Shown here in pieces: positions 1 to 11,079 of a DNA stretch of 64,000 bases. Origin of the DNA: Laburnicola sp. R22_1 (taxonomy: Eukaryota > Ascomycota > Dothideomycetes > Pleosporales > Didymosphaeriaceae). Made by a program: the position numbers and the translations under genes. The DNA lies in the NCBI GenBank assembly GCA_014281115.1, contig JACONQ010000013.1, positions 672,501-736,500 of the forward strand. Reading direction: 5' to 3'. The notes under the pieces are model-generated. The model did no database searches and was not told the origin of the DNA. It saw only the letters and a list, made by a program, of their open reading frames with translations. Positions within the stretch are counted from its first letter, which is position 1; every line of letters starts with the position of its first letter.

Positions 1-65
1 TTACAACAGCACGTACACAACCACCATACTTCCAATCATTCCTATAATCCCAAGCAACCTAAATA

Positions 66-509
66 ATGTCGTCCTCAAAGTCCCCAGCCGCCAACCCACC
101 CATCACCCCAGACCCAACCCACACAGGGTCCACAATCCGCAAAGCCTTCCTCCTCGAAGGCCTCGCCAACCTCTTCACCATCCCCCTCATAACCAACACC
201 TCCTTTGTCCTCTCCCTCCTCCTAAAGCACCCCTCCCAAATCAACCCAGCCTCCATCCTCTTCGCCCGCCTCTTCGGCGGCATTATAGTCGGTGGTCTCA
301 CCTCCGCGCTCCTCGTCGGCGCAACAAACACCCGGAACGGCATCGAGAGCCGGAGGCCGACGGATTTGCTGCTGAGACTCGGTGAGGTGCTGCTGATTCC
401 GATTTTGGCTGTCGAGGCGGGGAAGGAGGGGAGGGACGCGGCGTTGAGCAAGATGGTGGCTTTGGGGAATATTGGGATTTTGGGGCCGCCGTTGGTGTGG
501 AGAGCGTAA
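66..509 (+). CDS. small multispan membrane protein, unknown function
   Basis: Uninterrupted 147-residue reading frame starting ATGTCGTCCTC and ending in TAA. After a Ser/Pro-rich N-terminus of about 20 residues it carries several hydrophobic stretches: residues about 27-50 (ending LSLLL), 64-85 (containing GGIIVGGLTSALLVG), 105-118 and 130-145. This pattern suggests three or four membrane helices. No signal peptide or catalytic motif is visible. GC-rich third positions look like a genuine fungal gene. I do not recognise the family. The 5' untranslated region lies at the window edge, and downstream DNA runs into the transposon block. Confidence 0.6.
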   Translation: MSSSKSPAANPPITPDPTHTGSTIRKAFLLEGLANLFTIPLITNTSFVLSLLLKHPSQINPASILFARLFGGIIVGGLTSALLVGATNTRNGIESRRPTDLLLRLGEVLLIPILAVEAGKEGRDAALSKMVALGNIGILGPPLVWRA

Positions 510-712
510 GTGCTTTGCGTGAGGCCGGAGTTGTTGGGGAGGTATAGGGAGGGTGGGGATGGGCAGAGTGGGCAAAGTGGGACGAATTGTGAGTAATGTG
601 GTGTGTGAAAATTGGGGAGTTGGTTTGCTAATAATAGGTTGTAGATGGTTCGACCTCGGTGTAAGATTTGCTCTAACAGATAGTGCTTGTTACATTTTTT
701 TTATTCGTTTTC
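510..712. other. intergenic DNA before the transposon block; contains hAT target site
   Basis: No gene seen. The last 8 bases (705-712, TCGTTTTC) are the left copy of the hAT target-site duplication. Bases 688-712 may be the start of an older LTR remnant that continues at 8683. Confidence 0.6.
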
Positions 713-737
713 CAGAGTTGCCATCAATCAATCAGGA
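713..737 (+). repeat. left terminal inverted repeat of hAT element
   Basis: Bases read CAGAGTTGCCATCAATCAAT and continue CAGGA. They match the reverse complement of 8650-8674 exactly. Confidence 0.9.
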
Positions 738-2087
738 TCAATTTTGAAGCTGTGATTGATTTGATTGATACTCAGAGACCTCAGAAACTGGTTTGATTGA
801 TTGAAGGTGATTTTGGAGGCGTATTGATTGAAGATTGATTGATTGATTGACGGAAAAGTCGCCCAGAGATGATATTTGTGTGCAGGGAGCGACAGAGGCT
901 CATCCCACTGCGATACCTGATAGATCTCTTGTATCTCGAGCTCTGAGAGCTCTACCGGGAGCTCTCCGTCGGGCGTCTCCTGGGACGGAGAATATCTAGC
1001 TCTCAGCCAGCTCCGTACGCAGGTGATTGTGGAAAGCAATTGAGGGCTCATTTTTCGACGTTTTGGCTCCATCATATCGCCAACCTCAGAGAACACTCTC
1101 TCACAGTAACAGGATGCCGGGATTGACAGGAGATCAATAGCCAACTGAGAAAGGCGGGGATACGTATCGCGGAGAGATAGCCAATACCCAATAGGATCTG
1201 TACGGTATGTGTGATCCTTAGGAACGCTTAATTCATTGTGCCACCAGCGATCGAATTCGTCGGTACTGTTAATGAGAGGAGCTGCAGTTTCAGCTCTTAG
1301 AGGCTTAACGTGTAACTCAGCGTAGTCGTTAATATTGACGCGTTTTAATCGTTTACGCGGAGGAGAGTTGATAGGGCGGGCATCTTCTAATTTGTACTTA
1401 GCCCACAGCTCTTGGAACTGCCTATTAGCTTTTTTAAGCCATACTTTGTACTTTCCAGTCCATGAGTTTATAAAGTAATACTTGTAATACGGGTGGAGGA
1501 CTGTGGAGGCGTAATAAACTGGCGTCTCTTTAAGCAGCGTGTAATACTTTGAGAGCTTTGTGTGGGCTGCTTGTTGTCTCTAGTATCCCTCTGGTGCCGG
1601 GCACGTCCGCCCGGAGCGCGACGCGATATCCATGAGCGTAGAGCACTGATTTCTTGAACTTCTGCGTACGCAGAGGCTTTGTATACAGCGGCAACCTTGC
1701 CCAGTCGATCCCGTCGAAGTTATCTGCAAAACGAGCGTCGAATTCGAGCCCAGGGCTGTCGGAGCCAGGTGAGGAGGCAGCTGAGGGAGCAGTGGCAGCT
1801 TGAGTTAACGCAGCTCGAGCTCTTGGCGTTGGAGTTTCTGATAATCCACGGGAGGGCGTCGACGCATTCGAGGGCCCTGAGAGCGTCGCGTCAATTAAGG
1901 GCAGAGCCTCTGCGTCGAAGGACGCGGCGTTGCGGTCCCGGAGCTCAGTCTCGAAGCTCTGGCTGCCCTGAGACTCCGGCAGCTCCTGGGTGCTCTGTGA
2001 GTCGAGCGCGATGACTGGAGGTGCCGCTGGCCTTGCCGCTGTACTCAGAGAGCTCTTTTTACCCTTATTTCGTAAGGCCGGGGCCAT
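728..2087 (-). pseudogene. hAT transposase, deleted and frameshifted
   Basis: Reading from ATG at 2087, the N-terminal part (MAPALRNKGKK...) is a low-complexity Ser/Ala/Pro region followed by a segment (KKSVLYAHGYRVALRAD) that resembles the start of a BED-type DNA-binding region. The frame then changes near 1570. From about 1560 to 728 another frame is open and gives a typical hAT C-terminus: TVLHPYYKYYF, then W-rich DEFDRWWHNEL, then the dimerisation block AIDLLSIPASCYCERVFSE. The catalytic middle (DDE region, hundreds of residues) is absent, so the protein cannot be an active transposase. There is also a stop between the two open segments. Confidence 0.85.
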
Positions 2088-2816
2088 TGTACGAGTGTGG
2101 AGGAGAGGGCGCGAGAGAGCGTTAATGGAGAGGGCAGACGCAGATAATTCGAGGTGCTTGGCTAACTTAGCTGATTAACGTGTCCGTGCGCGTGATGCGC
2201 GGATTCGCGTGATGCGCCGCTTTTTACTAGGAAAATTAAGAAAAACAAGGAAGTTTAAAGCAGTATAATTCTTTAACTACCTTTCCTTTTTAAAATCTTC
2301 CTTTATTAAAGTTATTAAGAAAGACCATCTCTATAACTTTAGAATTTTAGTTTTCTAATAATAATTAGTTTTAAGAAAAAGTATAAAAGTGCTAAAATTT
2401 AAGTCCCTAAAATTTAAAAATAAAACTTTTTTAGGTGTAAAGTATACTATTTAGAACACATTTTATATTAGGTTCTTTTTAATAAAACTCTTAACTAAAA
2501 AGTTAGATTATCTTTTTATTTTTTAAGAAAAATAAATTAGGAAAGATAATCTATCTTCTTAAGTAGCTCTTTATAAGAAAAAGTTCTAATACAAAATATA
2601 TTCTAAATAGTATACTTTACACCTAAAAAAGTATTATTTTTAAATTTTAGGGACTTAAATTTTAGCACTTTTATACTTTTTTCTTAAAACTAATTATTAT
2701 TAGAAAACTAAAATTCTAAAGTTATAGAGATGGTCTTTCTTAATAACTTTAATAAAGGAAGATTTTAAAAAGGAAAGGTAGTTAAAGAATTATACTGCTT
2801 TAAACTTCCTTGTTTT

Positions 2817-3134
2817 TGTCAGATACGTAAGTATCTTTGATGAGATGAGATGAAAGTGATGGATTTGATGATGAATTGATTGTCGAGTGATCTCTGTCGG
2901 AGAAGCTCAGCTATCGTACGCAATATCTATCTAGCGCTAAGACGCACTAGTAATAGTGCGGAGTAGTGTAACAGTAGTACGCCAGTCTCCTTTGTGTATT
3001 TCACAGTGATCTCACAGTGAAATCACTCTAAGTTACACCAACTGTCGTCATAAGGAGACCATGTGATCGGACGCACGTGACTACTGGATTTCACAGTGAA
3101 ATCACAGTGATTTCCAGTGACCTGATATCTGACA
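2817..3134 (-). repeat. 3' LTR of Copia 1
   Basis: 318 bp, identical base for base to 8029-8346 on reading. It contains repeated and inverted TTTCACAGTGA motifs at about 2999-3030 and 3087-3120. Confidence 0.93.
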
Positions 3135-3199
3135 CACCCCCTCAGCTTGGATCCTCAGAGGGCCAAGCTGAACTATCTCTTGCGCAGTTGTACTATTGC

Positions 3200-6100
3200 T
3201 CATAGTTCAAAAGCTTCCATCCTGTCTTCTAACTCGTCGAGGTCGGCCTCTTGGTCGGTAATCCTTCCCCTGACGTCTTCAAGTCCTAGTTGATTCAAGA
3301 ACTTGGTCCATGTGGCGGCTGGCAGAGCTTTTGTAAGACCATCTGCTGCCATTTCTTCTGATTGCTGGTACTGGACTTTGATAGCTCCACGTACTACTTC
3401 TTGTCGAAGCCAATGATTGTGTATGTTGACATGCCTGAGCTTAGTTTGCAATTTGGCGATTTCCTTAGTAACAAGTCGAATAGTTTGTTGGTTGTCGCAA
3501 TTGATGGTAATTGTTGATAGCGACAGTTTGATCTTAAGTTCATCAATTAACCGAGCTGTAAACAGTGCCTCTTTTGCAACTTGTGAAAGTGCTAGCAACT
3601 CAGCTTCAGTTGTCGAAGTAGTGACGGTGTCTTGTTTGTTTGCCTTCCAGGCGACAAGGCCACCAAACAATTTGATGATGTACCCCTGTGAGCTCTTTCT
3701 ATCAAGGGTGTTGTCTGCAAACGACGCGTCGCTCGCAACCTCGTAAGTGTCTGCTCCTCCAAATCGTAGCCCTAGTGATCGGGTGGATGATAGGTATAGC
3801 AGTACGCGGTCGGCGGCGTTGTGATGGTCGTCGCTGGGGTTTGAAAGGAAGCGCGATAATCGGGAGCTTGCAAAAGCTATGTCCGGGCGCGTGGTTACTG
3901 CAGCGTAGAGGATTGATCCCACCTTCCGCTGGTACCGATTGATCTTTGCCATTGTGGCGAGTCCTTCTTGAGGTAACAGTTCGACTGCTAACATTAGGGT
4001 ATCGTGTTTGAGGTCGCGTTGGTCGATTAGACGACTGATCTTGTCCACGTAGGACCTCTGTGATAACCAGAGTTGCCTGTTGGCACGGTCTCTAACGACT
4101 TCAATGCCTAGGAACCACTGTAGATCGTTACCACCAGTCAGGGTGAACTTTGTACCTATCTTTTTCATCACTGCATCGGCAGCGTGCTTTTGATCTTTCG
4201 AGTATGCGACGATGAGGTCGTCTACATAGAAGAAGATGATGATGCTGTCTTTGATCATACAGCAAGGTTCGTGCGGGACTGCGGTAAAACCGAGATCCTT
4301 GAGCGCACTGGTGAATTCTCTCTGCCACAGTAGTGGTGAGATGCGTAAGCCATACAGTGCCTTGTGCAACTGTAGGATGGTGCCTCTTTGGGTATAACCT
4401 CGGGGCATCTGCATATAGATTTCTCTGTCTAGGTTCGCGTGGACGAAGGCGTTAGTAACGTCGTACTGGCTTAGCTCTAGGTCAAACCGAGCCGCTGTTG
4501 ACATAAGCAGGCGAAATGATCTACCTGCGAGTGTTGCGGCATAGGTATCCTGTGTAGTAAGATGGCGTTGTTGATCTCCGCGCACTACCAGCCTTGCCTT
4601 GCACTTCTGTAATCTGTGATGTTTATCAAGTTTGTAGGTATATACCCACATACAGTCGAGAATCTAGTGACCGCGTGATCGCACTAAGGCTGCGGGCACC
4701 TCGCTCCAAGACCTCATTTCTTTGTGACTTTGTAGATGGGATCGCTCGGCATCCTTCCACATTTCGAATAATGGATGATTATCTATCTGGGTTCTGCATG
4801 ATGGAGGTTCCGGCAGTTGACTTTGATGGGGTTTCTTGCCTGCTGCGAGCATGCGATTAAATTGAGCTTTGTCGAGTGGCTTCCCTTGTATTTGCCTCTA
4901 CTTCCTGCGAGTGTACCTGCAAGGAAGGCGGCTGCCCATGGCACAGCGCGTTGATCTGGCTGTGGTGTTCCTATGGGTAATTTTTCAATTTGGTCCTGTT
5001 CGAAACTCACCATTGATTGGGCAAGCAGTGCGACAGGCGGAGGTGTCTCTGGTGGTGTTGGGTAGGTGTAATTGATCTTCCTCCCTTGATAGTACCCTGG
5101 AGCACCCTCGTCCTCCTCGTGAGAGTCAATGATCGACTCATCCTCGTAGAAAGACTCCGTATTTTTATGTTCCGGTGGTGAGGGCGGTAGCTCCACTATT
5201 TGGGTCTATGCAGCAATCTCTTCAGTAGTGCTGTGCATAAGGTTGTCTAACAGGTCTTCTTGTTTACCTAAGAACACTTGATTTTCGTCAAAGATGACGT
5301 CGCGTGTGCTGATAACTTTGTTAAGTGGAGGTATCCATACTCTCTAGATATTTGTTGATCGATAGCCCACTAGGTAACCAACCTATGCCTTTAGGTCGAG
5401 CCTTTAGAGCTTGCTCTTGCCGCGTTTTGTATTGTTGGTCAAGGCAAAAGCTTTACAGCCGTAGGCTCTAAGGTGAGCCTGGTTTGGTTTCTTCGGTTGG
5501 GTGACGATGCTGTTTTAGTAGGCAACTGTTGTAAAAAATACTTCGTGTGGTGATTGCCATTAATTGGCGTAGTTTGGCGTTCGATTATACAGGTATACGG
5601 CCGCTCGTGTGATCTCTGGCCATAGTGTCCAGGGGAGGTTGGCGTCAAGTCGCATTGCACGGCTCTTTTCCTTGATTACACCCCCTAAGCGTTCAGCCCC
5701 TCCATTTTGAGCTTGGGTATCGGGTGCTGAAGGCTCAATAACAACCCCTTCATTGACACACCACCTGTGAACGTCTTGTTTAACTAAGAAAATCTCATTG
5801 TCGGATTCGATAACTTTTATAGTCACCTTGAACTGTACTTTCATAAATAGTACAAATTCCTTCAGCAGCTTGATAATTGTTCGTGCTGGTCAATTGTCTT
5901 TAAAGTAGAAGTCCCAAGCTATGCCTGAGAAACGATCGGAGATGAGCATCATACTCTTTTCGCCGGTTGAGCTCTTGTCTTCGAAGTCGTGAAAGTCTAT
6001 AGCGACTCTCTCTCCTAGGCCATTGTTAATTTGTCTAGCCTGACGTCTAATTTGTCGCCTAAGCTTTGATCTGCCGCAAGCGTCGCATTGGACTGTGGTC

Positions 6101-7992
6101 AACCCTTTGATACGTACCCCTTTACTGTGATTCACTGTGTGCTCCAGTGCCTGAGGGCCTGGGTGGCCTAGTCGTTTGTGCCATGCGATGGCGTTCACCT
6201 TCTGCGCTCGTCGTGCGGTGCGCGAGGTAAATTTGTGTGTAGCGTACGTACTATTGATCGTGGTACAAGTTAATTTTGATGTTGGTATGAACTCCAGTAC
6301 CCATTGATCGTAGATTTCTTGGAGTTCGGCCAGGATCGTATTGTCTCGTCTCCTGATTGTTGTTGGGTCTAACTTGGTGTCCCACCAGAGGCCTTGCCTT
6401 TGGAGTAATTGGAAGGACACTAGGTTGCAAAGTAGACTAGGACAGTAGGCGACATTGTCTAACCTTACTAAGCAATTTCCCTCCTTACTCTTAACGTAAA
6501 TATGGACACTCCCATATCCCCTTATCCATGCTTGTGATGATCCCGCCCATACGAAGTCTCCTGGCGATGGTGGTCGCTATGAGACGAAGCGATCAATGTC
6601 ATTGAAGATGTGGCAGGTTGTGCTAGAATCGAGGATCGCGGAGTTACGTAGTGGGTATGTGTTCGGGTCTAAGTAGTAGGAGGCTGCGATAGCATTGAAG
6701 CTCGCTGAGAGGATAGTAATCTGTCTGCCATCTAGTCATTCATCGTCAGTAATCTCAGTAATTTGAGTTGGAGTAGGGGTCTTTAATTGTTTGATCTTTG
6801 GTGTCTATAACTTTTGACGCTTTACAGATCTCATGCGCTCCATAAGCACAGGGTCATTCTCTAACCTGTATGTCATAACCGCCTCTATAGCAGGCTTTGG
6901 TTTGAACCATTCAGGTCGTTTGTTGGGGAATGCGTAAAAGCAGTCTTTCAGACTATGGCGTTGTTCACAAGCAGGGCACTTGGGGTTTGATCCCTCTTGG
7001 CCTCCAACTGCCGTTGGCTCATCGTCAGTGACTCGTACGGACTGCTTGGATTTGGCTTTAGGGCCAGCTTTATTGGCGCGTGATCTGCCTCGCTTGGGTG
7101 ATGCTGCTTTATCCACAGGTTGGGCGTCCCCAGCTGCGGCCTGGGTGGTTACACCACCATCAGCGAGAGATGGTCCTGCAACAGCAAAGGCGCCCCTTTG
7201 TTTACCCTTGATTAGGTGCTGCATTACTATTTGTTCTCAGAAGAGTTTCACCATCTCTTTTCTATTAACGGTCTCGTCCTTACTTCCATGTTGCAGGAAG
7301 GTCGTAACCTATTAGAATGCGACATTGGTGACCGCTTTCATGAAATCTTGTTTAACTAAGTCTAGCTCCCAAAGCTCTGACACACGATTGTACTCAGCTT
7401 CTGTAGCCGCATAATCGTACTCAGCGAGCCAGGTGTACCATGAACCGACTGATCTCATTGGTTTGAGAGCGTCTTAGTACCTAATCCTTGCTCTTCTTTG
7501 TTCATCGTGTTGGTCAACCCCAACCATTTTCGTGAGGTTCTTAATCCATTGTCTAATTAATTCACCTAGGGTGCAGCAATTGGACTGTAAATGTGCCGAG
7601 GTGGTGGTTTGAATGAGAATAACCAGCTTATCTAGGTTCTCCTTCTCCTGTTCGTACTTTCGATCTAGGAGCTTGTAGATTTCGAGTTGATTCTTATAGA
7701 AATCGGTATCGATTTTGTACGCCTTTTCGCCAGCCGGCGATAGGTGCGACGGTAGCGATGGACGGGCGTTGTTGGTGTTTCCGTTGACGAAAGCGGGAGC
7801 TGGTTAATAGGCACCAATATTCGGTGCGACTGGCATGACCGGTTCTGCCATCGGTTCATTGTTGAGGGATGGGTCAATAAGATCCCATGCTTTCAACGAC
7901 TGGGCTCGGGCATTGATTTGCCTCAGCCATGGTGTATAGTTCGAGTAATCGGTCAGGATCACTGTGGGATCCCTAAGTGTTAATAGAGACAT
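3200..7992 (-). pseudogene. Copia 1 gag-pol polyprotein, multiple nonsense codons
   Basis: The gag start is MSLLTLRDPTVILTDYSNYT at 7992. A nucleocapsid-like zinc knuckle (CPACEQRHSLKDC) is at about 6960. An integrase HHCC region (WHKRLGHPG ... CDACGRSK) and a catalytic core follow. Reverse transcriptase has QYDVTNAFVHANLD and the active-site YVDD (IIFFYVDDLIVAYS). RNase H has DASFADN and TTEAELLALS. The frame is broken by about 16 nonsense codons (for example 7804, 7474, 7309-7314, 7237, 6805, 6736, 6577, 5890, 5560, 5515, 5404, 5383, 5344, 5206, 4664), and a frameshift near 4880-4905. Almost every stop sits where Gln or Arg would be restored by one C-to-T reversal. The LTRs are nevertheless identical. 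Confidence 0.9.
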
Positions 7993-8028
7993 GATTTTTG
8001 GTTTGATTGAGGCAGTAAGACTCTTAAT

Positions 8029-8346
8029 TGTCAGATACGTAAGTATCTTTGATGAGATGAGATGAAAGTGATGGATTTGATGATGAATTGATTGTCGAGT
8101 GATCTCTGTCGGAGAAGCTCAGCTATCGTACGCAATATCTATCTAGCGCTAAGACGCACTAGTAATAGTGCGGAGTAGTGTAACAGTAGTACGCCAGTCT
8201 CCTTTGTGTATTTCACAGTGATCTCACAGTGAAATCACTCTAAGTTACACCAACTGTCGTCATAAGGAGACCATGTGATCGGACGCACGTGACTACTGGA
8301 TTTCACAGTGAAATCACAGTGATTTCCAGTGACCTGATATCTGACA
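8029..8346 (-). repeat. 5' LTR of Copia 1
   Basis: 318 bp, identical to 2817-3134. It is the upstream LTR because gag starts next to it on the minus strand. Confidence 0.93.
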
Positions 8347-8649
8347 GTTTTTCTTAATTTTCCTAGTAAAAAGCGGCGCATCACGCGAATCCGCGCATCA
8401 CGCGCACGGACACGTTACCCAATTAGGAAATCGCTCAAAACTCCAAAAACGCGTAAAAATCACTATACTCGTCGTTTTTTAGCTTCAAAAAGCCATATTA
8501 GCGTTAAAAACAACGTCAAAACGGATCAATATGATCAGGAAGATCAATCAGTATAATGGCCCTCATCCTGATTGATGCGAAATTTGTATGGGCGGAGGAT
8601 TGACCTGATTGATAGGATCAATCCGGCGAAAATCGATCAAAAACTGATC

Positions 8650-8674
8650 TCCTGATTGATTGATGGCAACTCTG
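8650..8674 (-). repeat. right terminal inverted repeat of hAT element
   Basis: Reverse complement of 713-737, followed by the duplicated TCGTTTTC at 8675-8682. Confidence 0.9.
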
Positions 8675-8682
8675 TCGTTTTC

Positions 8683-8875
8683 AATAGGCTATTCTCACCA
8701 CGAGGGACGTCAGCCGGCCATAGTAAGCTTATACGCTTACTGCTTGTTACATTGCGTTTGTATAGCATGCCTGTAAGGTTTGCTATTTTCTTGTAAAGTA
8801 TATATTATAGTTGCTTCTCTAGGAAGAACGGATAACTGTTTCTACATATCTTTTCTCAACAGGTTATGAGCCCGG
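8683..8875 (+). mobile_element. probable Copia LTR remnant with primer-binding site
   Basis: Bases ending TTTTCTCAACA at about 8863 are followed by GGTTATGAGCCCGG. The same TTATGAGCCCGG lies directly after the 5' LTR of Copia 2, where it complements the anticodon arm of initiator tRNA-Met. This looks like the end of an old plus-strand LTR plus its primer site. Its beginning may be TGTTACATT at 688, in which case the hAT inserted inside it. No internal domains follow. Confidence 0.45.
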
Positions 8876-8910
8876 TCGGAAGTTTTTCTATGTCGAGCTC
8901 GAGTCTTTGG

Positions 8911-9217
8911 AGTTACGTAGTACGGGGAACACGTGCTAACGAACAGTGTCCCCAAACGACCGCCAAAAACTAGTCTCACTGCTTTAACTTGTTTTAAAGC
9001 GTTTTTCCAGCACACCCAAAGCTTTCTATCACAACGTTATGCCGTGTACTAAACATGCGCCAAATCTTCTTCGAGGTAGTACGGGGAAAGAAGTGCTTTG
9101 GAATGAATCTACGAGGCTAGTGGCAGACTGCACCTTATATATTCCAGTTTCCAAGTTACTCAGTATGGGGAAAGAAACACTTTGGAAACAATCTACGAGA
9201 CACCACACCTTATATAA
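8911..9217 (+). promoter_or_regulatory. duplicated promoter module upstream of BTB gene 1
   Basis: Two imperfect direct copies (about 9075-9142 and 9160-9216) share a GGGGAAAGAA element, a CTTTGGAA stretch, ATCTACGAG and end in ACCTTATATA. The second copy ends in a good TATA box (TTATATAAAG, about 9209-9218), roughly 105 bases before the ATG at 9322. A third partial match (TAGTACGGGGAA) is at about 8916. The duplication suggests tandemly copied regulatory DNA. Confidence 0.5.
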
Positions 9218-9321
9218 AGACCCTCCAGCCACTCCCGTAACTTCTCAACGCAGATTTCAACTTCTCAACTCTTTGACTTTATACACAACCCTCATCTCAC
9301 ATTTTATCACCCTTCCGTACA

Positions 9322-10116
9322 ATGTCTGGAAAAGGAGACACCAAAATCAATAAAGCTCCTCCCAATCTTCTGTAGGTCACTCTATTTGGTAGTGAGCAAA
9401 CCCGATCTGACCTTCACAGCGACTTATACACCCAACCAACCGTCACCGTAAAGGTGGGACCCGAAGACAACGAGAAGATCTTCCATGTCCATAAAGCGCT
9501 ATTGACCAAACACTCCAACTATTTTCGAGCAGCCCTCGAATCTGATAACTTCCAAGAAGGCGTGACTGGCGTGGTAGTTCTGCGAGATGTTCAAGCCGTC
9601 ACTTTCCACTACTTCACGGACTGGCTCTACAAGCAGAATTTAACCGCACTTGCAAACTGGGAAGACTCAAACGACCATGAACTTTCATTGTTCTTGCCGG
9701 ACGGACTGGACGCACCGGACGACGAATGGCTACTGCTCGACTTGTACACATTCGCGGATCGGTTTCTGGTGCCACAGCTCAAAGTTCAGGTCTTAGGGTT
9801 TGCAGTCGATTTTTACAATGGCGGCGTACCAGATGAGCGTATCATCTTCCTCGCGTTCGACAGTCTTCCGGAGACAGCCGAGTTTCTGCAGCTGCTGGTG
9901 GATGCGCATTGCTTTCAATGGTGTCCCGAGGCTGATAAAGATGAGCGCCAACTCGAAGACTATCCGCCTGCTTTCTTGGCTAGAGTGGTGAGGAGGTATG
10001 CGAAGCTCGCTGAGAAGGATAAAGGGTGGGAGAAACTCGTCTTGGGTGACTATGTCGAAGGAGCCGCTGTCTCGAAGGATGGTAAACGTGCGAAGAAGGA
10101 GAAGACGGTGCATTAG
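9322..10116 (+). CDS. BTB/POZ domain protein (first of a tandem pair)
   Basis: Model: join(9322..9371, 9420..10116), 248 aa. ATG at 9322 (MSGKGDTKINKAPPNLL) is followed by an in-frame TAG. A 48-bp intron (GTAGGT...CTGAC...CACAG) removes it and keeps the frame, giving PNLLDLYTQPTVTVKVGPED. The BTB fold follows at residues about 28-110: VTVKVG, then FHVHKALLTKHSNYFRAAL, then VVVLRDVQAVTFHYFTDWLY. The C-terminus is helical and ends in a Lys-rich tail. Fungal BTB proteins of this type are often presumed Cullin-3 adaptors, but no second domain is visible, so the role is unknown. Paralogue at 11080. A TATA box is about 105 bp upstream. Confidence 0.85.
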
Positions 10117-11079
10117 CTCGGCTTCGAGTGACAAGATTGAGTTAGACTAGTCAACAAGTTTCACTCCTCAGGAGGCATCTCGGTACGACAATGGTAATGG
10201 TAACAACTCTATGGAAGGATCGGCGAACAGATGAAATAGTACAAGGATCTGTTGCATCACGAGTATATGATATTTTTACAACGAGTTCCCTTGAAGTCAT
10301 TCAGGAGAGTGAACATGCAAAGACTTCGTTCCTGTCGCAATGACGAAAGACAAGAATCATATAGAACATCTCACATGACACTTTCAAGGAATCGGCTAGG
10401 GAGGGAATAGCTAAGGCATCGGAACTGCGAGCTCATAGGCAGTTTTTTGGATAGTAAATCATGAGCACTGTGGAGAAAACCTTTCTGTTGTACGCAATGA
10501 ATACTCCAAGTGAAGATATGCGTATTAACTACGCAGAAGTGGCCGTATAGCCTCTGGTCACATTATAGGATTGTCAAGCCAGTATACGTAAGGCAAGCCA
10601 ATGCTAACGTTCCCCTCGGCGGCTATTACCTACTTCGACTGCGCATGTAGGACCGCTGGTAAAGATGATTCTTTTAAATGAGGATGTTTCTATCTTGGAG
10701 CGCTTCTACAACTACAGAACAAAAGTTTGAGTACAGCTAGCCTTGGTATTGCTTATCCTGGGGTAACATATATTTAACCTTTTGTCCTAGTACTCAAGAC
10801 TAGACTTCGCGTCCTTTCTGTGAACGTTGTCCTAGTACAGAAAATAATTACGTAGCTATGCAGTGTATTTGCGATATTGCTGCATCTGCTGTGGAACGTG
10901 CCAAGAAACGTGAGTAAAACACAGTCTCGGTCGCTCTTTCCATTTCAAACTCGGCGGTAATATATACTCACGCCTTCACCACCGCTTCCAATATTTCCGC
11001 TCTCGCTCCACCCTAACTCTCTGACACCTTAACCTCCTCAACACGTCGATCTCTCATCACCTCGTCGGGTCTCTCAGCT
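10117..11079. other. intergenic, between the two BTB genes
   Basis: No gene seen. A TATA-like stretch (AATATATACTC) at about 10960 probably belongs to the downstream BTB gene. Confidence 0.6.

Larger units (their letters stand above)
2817..8346 (-). mobile_element. Copia-type LTR retrotransposon 1
   Basis: 5530-bp element with identical 318-bp LTRs (TGTCAG...TGACA), flanked by the 5-bp duplication GTTTT at 2812-2816 and 8347-8351. Order on the minus strand is gag, integrase, reverse transcriptase, RNase H, which is the Copia order. The 3' LTR is preceded (minus-strand sense) by the purine tract GAGGGGGTG. The sequence after the 5' LTR reads ATTAAGAGTCTTACTGCC, which I interpret as a primer-binding site complementary to a tRNA-Lys(CUU) anticodon arm. 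It inserted in the right arm of the MITE. Confidence 0.95.
2178..8415. mobile_element. MITE/foldback element with long inverted arms, split by Copia
   Basis: The outer ends are ACGTGTCCGTGCGCGTGATG at 2178 and its reverse complement ending at 8415, each flanked by TA (2176-2177 and 8416-8417). That is a Tc1/mariner/pogo-type target duplication. Ignoring the Copia insertion the element is about 700 bp. Its arms are near-perfect inverted copies of about 290-300 bp: left 2178 to about 2475, right about 2567-2816 continuing at 8352-8415. The tips are GC-rich and the interior is very AT-rich. No coding capacity is seen. It sits just upstream of the hAT transposase start codon. Confidence 0.85.
713..8674 (-). 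mobile_element. hAT DNA transposon, internally deleted, carrying nested insertions
   Basis: The element starts CAGAGTTGCCATC and ends with the reverse complement. The terminal inverted repeat is about 25 bp (713-737 against 8650-8674). It is flanked by an exact 8-bp duplication TCGTTTTC at 705-712 and 8675-8682, the hAT hallmark. Short ATTGATTGAT-type repeats lie just inside both ends, as in many hAT subterminal regions. The only coding content is a broken transposase on the minus strand (728-2087). Removing the MITE and Copia insertions leaves about 1.7 kb, much shorter than an autonomous hAT of 2.5-4 kb, so this is a non-autonomous deletion derivative. Confidence 0.9.

Noticed and set aside
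2178..2816. CRISPR-like or rho-independent terminator reading of the inverted repeat
   Set aside because: The genome is eukaryotic; the TA duplication and terminal motif fit a MITE.
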